Assembly (NCBI GenBank): GCA_030592605.1
Contig: JAUVIT010000083.1
Coordinates: 1-7,101 of the forward strand
Source of the DNA: Bacteroidota bacterium
GTDB taxonomy: Bacteria > Bacteroidota > Bacteroidia > Bacteroidales > GCA-2748055
DNA length: 7,101 bases
Direction of reading: 5' to 3'
Notes under the pieces: generated by a model
Databases searched by the model: none
What the model saw: the letters and a program-made list of their open reading frames with translations, nothing else
Told to the model about the DNA's origin: nothing
Shown: positions 5,061-7,101 of the stretch, one piece after another
Numbering within the stretch: the stretch's first letter is position 1
Layout: the number at the start of each line of letters is the position of its first letter
Made by a program: the position numbers and the translations under genes

Positions 5061-7101
5061 ATGCCCTCATTCCCTTTCTACAAGCAACTTGACGCCATGG
5101 ACTGCGGACCTACCTGTCTGCGAATGGTGGCTCGTCATTATGGAAAACATTTTACACTTCAAACCCTCCGGGAAAAATCACATCTGACCAGGGAAGGAGT
5201 ATCAATGCTGGGAATCGCCAGGGCCGCTGAAGACATTGGCATGCAAACCATGGGGGTTTCCCTCACCTGGGAACGTATCAAGGAGGAGGCACCACTACCG
5301 GTGATAGTTCACTGGCAGCAGAAACATTTTGTGGTGGTCTATAAGATCCGTAAGGATAAGGTATATGTGGCCGATCCCGGGTTTGGACATACTGTCTACA
5401 CTAAGGAAGAATTCCTGAAGTCATGGATCAGTACCCGCCAGGATGGAGAAGCCAAAGGATCGGCTCTGCTGGTACAGCCCACGCCTGATTTTCTTAATCA
5501 GGAAGATGAGCCTGTAAAGAAAACCGGGTTCCGCTACCTGAGCCGCTACCTGGCCCCTTACCGGCGCTATGTATACCACCTCTTGCTGGGTTTGATTATT
5601 GGAAGCATTATCCAGTTTCTGCTCCCCTTCCTGTTCCAATCCATGGTGGATTTCGGGATCACCAACCAGGATCTTCCATTCATCTATCTGGTGCTGTTAT
5701 TCCAGTTCGTGCTGATCATCTCCCAAATGGGAATTGACTTTATCCGGAGATGGATACTGCTGCACTTGAGTGCGCGTGTCAATATATCTCTGATTTCCGA
5801 TTTCCTTTCCAAACTGATGAAACTGCCCGTGGGATTCTTTGATACCAAACTCACCGGCGATATCCTGCAGCGCATTGGCGACCACCGCAGGATCGAGACC
5901 TTTATGACCACCTCTTCGCTCACCATCCTTTTCTCCATGTTCAATCTGGTGGTCTTTGCCATCATCCTCGCCATCTACAGCCTGAAGATCCTGCTGATCT
6001 TCCTGGCCGGCGGTTTGCTCTATTTCCTGTGGATCTTTGTTTTTATGAAGCGCCGAAGAGTCCTGGATCAGAAATACTTTTCAAAAATGGCCGAGAATCA
6101 GAGCAAACTGATTCAGATTATTCATGGGATCCGGGAGATCAAACTGAATAATGCAGAACGAACCAGCCAGTGGGAATGGAAAGACATCCAGGCAGGCCTG
6201 TTCCGGATCAATATGAAATCACTCTCCCTCAACCAGTACCAGGAAGCAGGGGGTGTGTTTATTAATGAAACAAAAAACATTCTTATCAATGTTACGGCTG
6301 CCATCGCGGTACTGAACGGTAATCTGACCCTTGGTACACTGCTGGCAATCAGCTATATACTTGGACAGCTAAACGGACCCATAGAACAAATGATTTCCTT
6401 CTTCCACAGGGCCCAGGATGCCAAGATCAGCCTGGAACGACTGGGAGAAATACACGAAAGTGAAGATGAGTACCAGCGTGAAACCGGTGTCACCGTGCTT
6501 CCTGCCATAGAAAAGCTGTCGGTCAGTAAACTGGAATTTACCTACCCGGGTGCCATTCAACGTAATGTGCTGGAAGATATCAGTCTGACCCTGAAAAAGG
6601 ATACGGTTACTGCTCTGGTAGGGGTCAGTGGCAGTGGAAAAACCACCCTGCTTAAGCTATTGCTGGGATTCTATCCGCCTGCCAAGGGAGATATCAGGGC
6701 TGGGGATATGAACATTCAGATGATGTCGCCCGATCTCTGGAGAAGACAGTGCGGCGTAGTCATGCAGGATGGATTTATCTTCTCCGACACCATAGCCAGG
6801 AATATTGCCCTGGGGGAACATGAAATCAAGTCCGAACAACTGTTGTATGCAGCAAAGATGGCATGTATTGATGATTTTATCGACCGTTTGCCTCTGGGTT
6901 ACAATACCGTGGTTGGACAGGAAGGACTTACCCTTAGCGGAGGCGAGGAGCAGCGAATCCTTATCGCAAGGGCCATCTACAAGAATCCTGGCTTCCTCTT
7001 CCTGGATGAAGGAACCAGTGCCCTGGATGCCAATAATGAGCGACGCATCATGGAGAATCTTCAACTTGTTTTCCGGGGTAAAACGGTCATGATCATAGCA
7101 C
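5061..7101 (+). CDS. C39 peptidase-containing ABC exporter (PCAT), 3' end outside window
   Basis: This is a bifunctional inner-membrane exporter that cuts leader peptides, usually after a Gly-Gly motif, and pumps the cargo out. It reads open for 680 codons. Residues 1-135 are the peptidase C39 domain: Q9 (oxyanion hole), catalytic C15 in DCGPTC, H89 in KHFVVV and D105 in ADPG, so the triad is intact. Residues ~160-440 form the transmembrane domain with about six helices (172-193, 207-226, 283-306, 310-329, and two between ~405 and 440). The ATPase domain follows: Walker A GVSGSGKTT (K527), Q-loop Q569, signature LSGGEEQR (625-632), Walker B FLFLDE (E650) and D-loop SALD. The window stops just before the H-loop histidine. 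The signature reads LSGGE rather than LSGGQ, and DEGTS replaces DEATS. It lies 32 bp after the anti-sigma-like gene, so probably in the same operon. The substrate is unknown, and no leader-peptide gene was seen upstream. Confidence 0.96.
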   Translation, partial: MPSFPFYKQLDAMDCGPTCLRMVARHYGKHFTLQTLREKSHLTREGVSMLGIARAAEDIGMQTMGVSLTWERIKEEAPLPVIVHWQQKHFVVVYKIRKDKVYVADPGFGHTVYTKEEFLKSWISTRQDGEAKGSALLVQPTPDFLNQEDEPVKKTGFRYLSRYLAPYRRYVYHLLLGLIIGSIIQFLLPFLFQSMVDFGITNQDLPFIYLVLLFQFVLIISQMGIDFIRRWILLHLSARVNISLISDFLSKLMKLPVGFFDTKLTGDILQRIGDHRRIETFMTTSSLTILFSMFNLVVFAIILAIYSLKILLIFLAGGLLYFLWIFVFMKRRRVLDQKYFSKMAENQSKLIQIIHGIREIKLNNAERTSQWEWKDIQAGLFRINMKSLSLNQYQEAGGVFINETKNILINVTAAIAVLNGNLTLGTLLAISYILGQLNGPIEQMISFFHRAQDAKISLERLGEIHESEDEYQRETGVTVLPAIEKLSVSKLEFTYPGAIQRNVLEDISLTLKKDTVTALVGVSGSGKTTLLKLLLGFYPPAKGDIRAGDMNIQMMSPDLWRRQCGVVMQDGFIFSDTIARNIALGEHEIKSEQLLYAAKMACIDDFIDRLPLGYNTVVGQEGLTLSGGEEQRILIARAIYKNPGFLFLDEGTSALDANNERRIMENLQLVFRGKTVMIIA

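Noticed and set aside
6657..7064. Minus-strand 135-residue open frame inside the exporter ATPase domain, and a plus-strand frame at 6805-7092
   Set aside because: The exporter frame contains all the ATPase motifs through this stretch, so these are shadow frames.

Overview
The window looks like chromosomal DNA of an anaerobic or facultatively anaerobic member of the Bacteroidota. Three things point there. Start codons lack Shine-Dalgarno sequences. Promoter-like boxes match the phylum's -7 consensus TAnnTTTG. The protein types are also typical: a small outer-membrane beta-barrel, a sigma factor paired with a TPR-bearing anti-sigma-like membrane protein, and a C39 peptidase ABC transporter beginning MPSFPFYKQLDAMDCGPTC. 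A HydG gene implies [FeFe]-hydrogenase metabolism. The genus cannot be told from this stretch.

Layout. Positions 1-864 (minus) hold the N-terminal 288 codons of hydG, which runs off the left edge. A 199-bp divergent intergenic region (865-1063) carries two back-to-back Bacteroidota-type promoters that overlap each other. An 18-bp inverted repeat covers their shared core. Rightward from there come a secreted protein of unknown function (1064-1990) and, 18 bp later, a small outer-membrane beta-barrel protein (2009-2479), probably co-transcribed. A stand-alone fold-type II PLP enzyme resembling serine racemase/threonine dehydratase follows (2548-3489).

A 230-bp gap (3490-3719) carries a perfect -7 box, a small hairpin and a strong intrinsic terminator whose T-tract ends only 12 bp before the next start codon. 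The last three genes are tightly packed on the plus strand: an ECF-like sigma factor (3720-4298), an overlapping anti-sigma-like single-pass membrane protein with a TPR-like C-terminus (4285-5028), and a C39 peptidase-containing ABC transporter (from 5061, open at the right edge).

How the genes may work together. The final three look like one operon in which a membrane-controlled sigma factor is coupled to an exporter that cleaves double-glycine-type leaders. This would be a regulated peptide (RiPP or bacteriocin-like) secretion locus whose cargo genes should lie beyond the right edge. The terminator in front of the sigma gene suggests control by read-through, or a small RNA that ends there. 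This sigma/anti-sigma/exporter arrangement and the overlapping divergent hydG promoter with its dyad are the two most interesting items here. No transposon, CRISPR array, tRNA or rRNA was seen.
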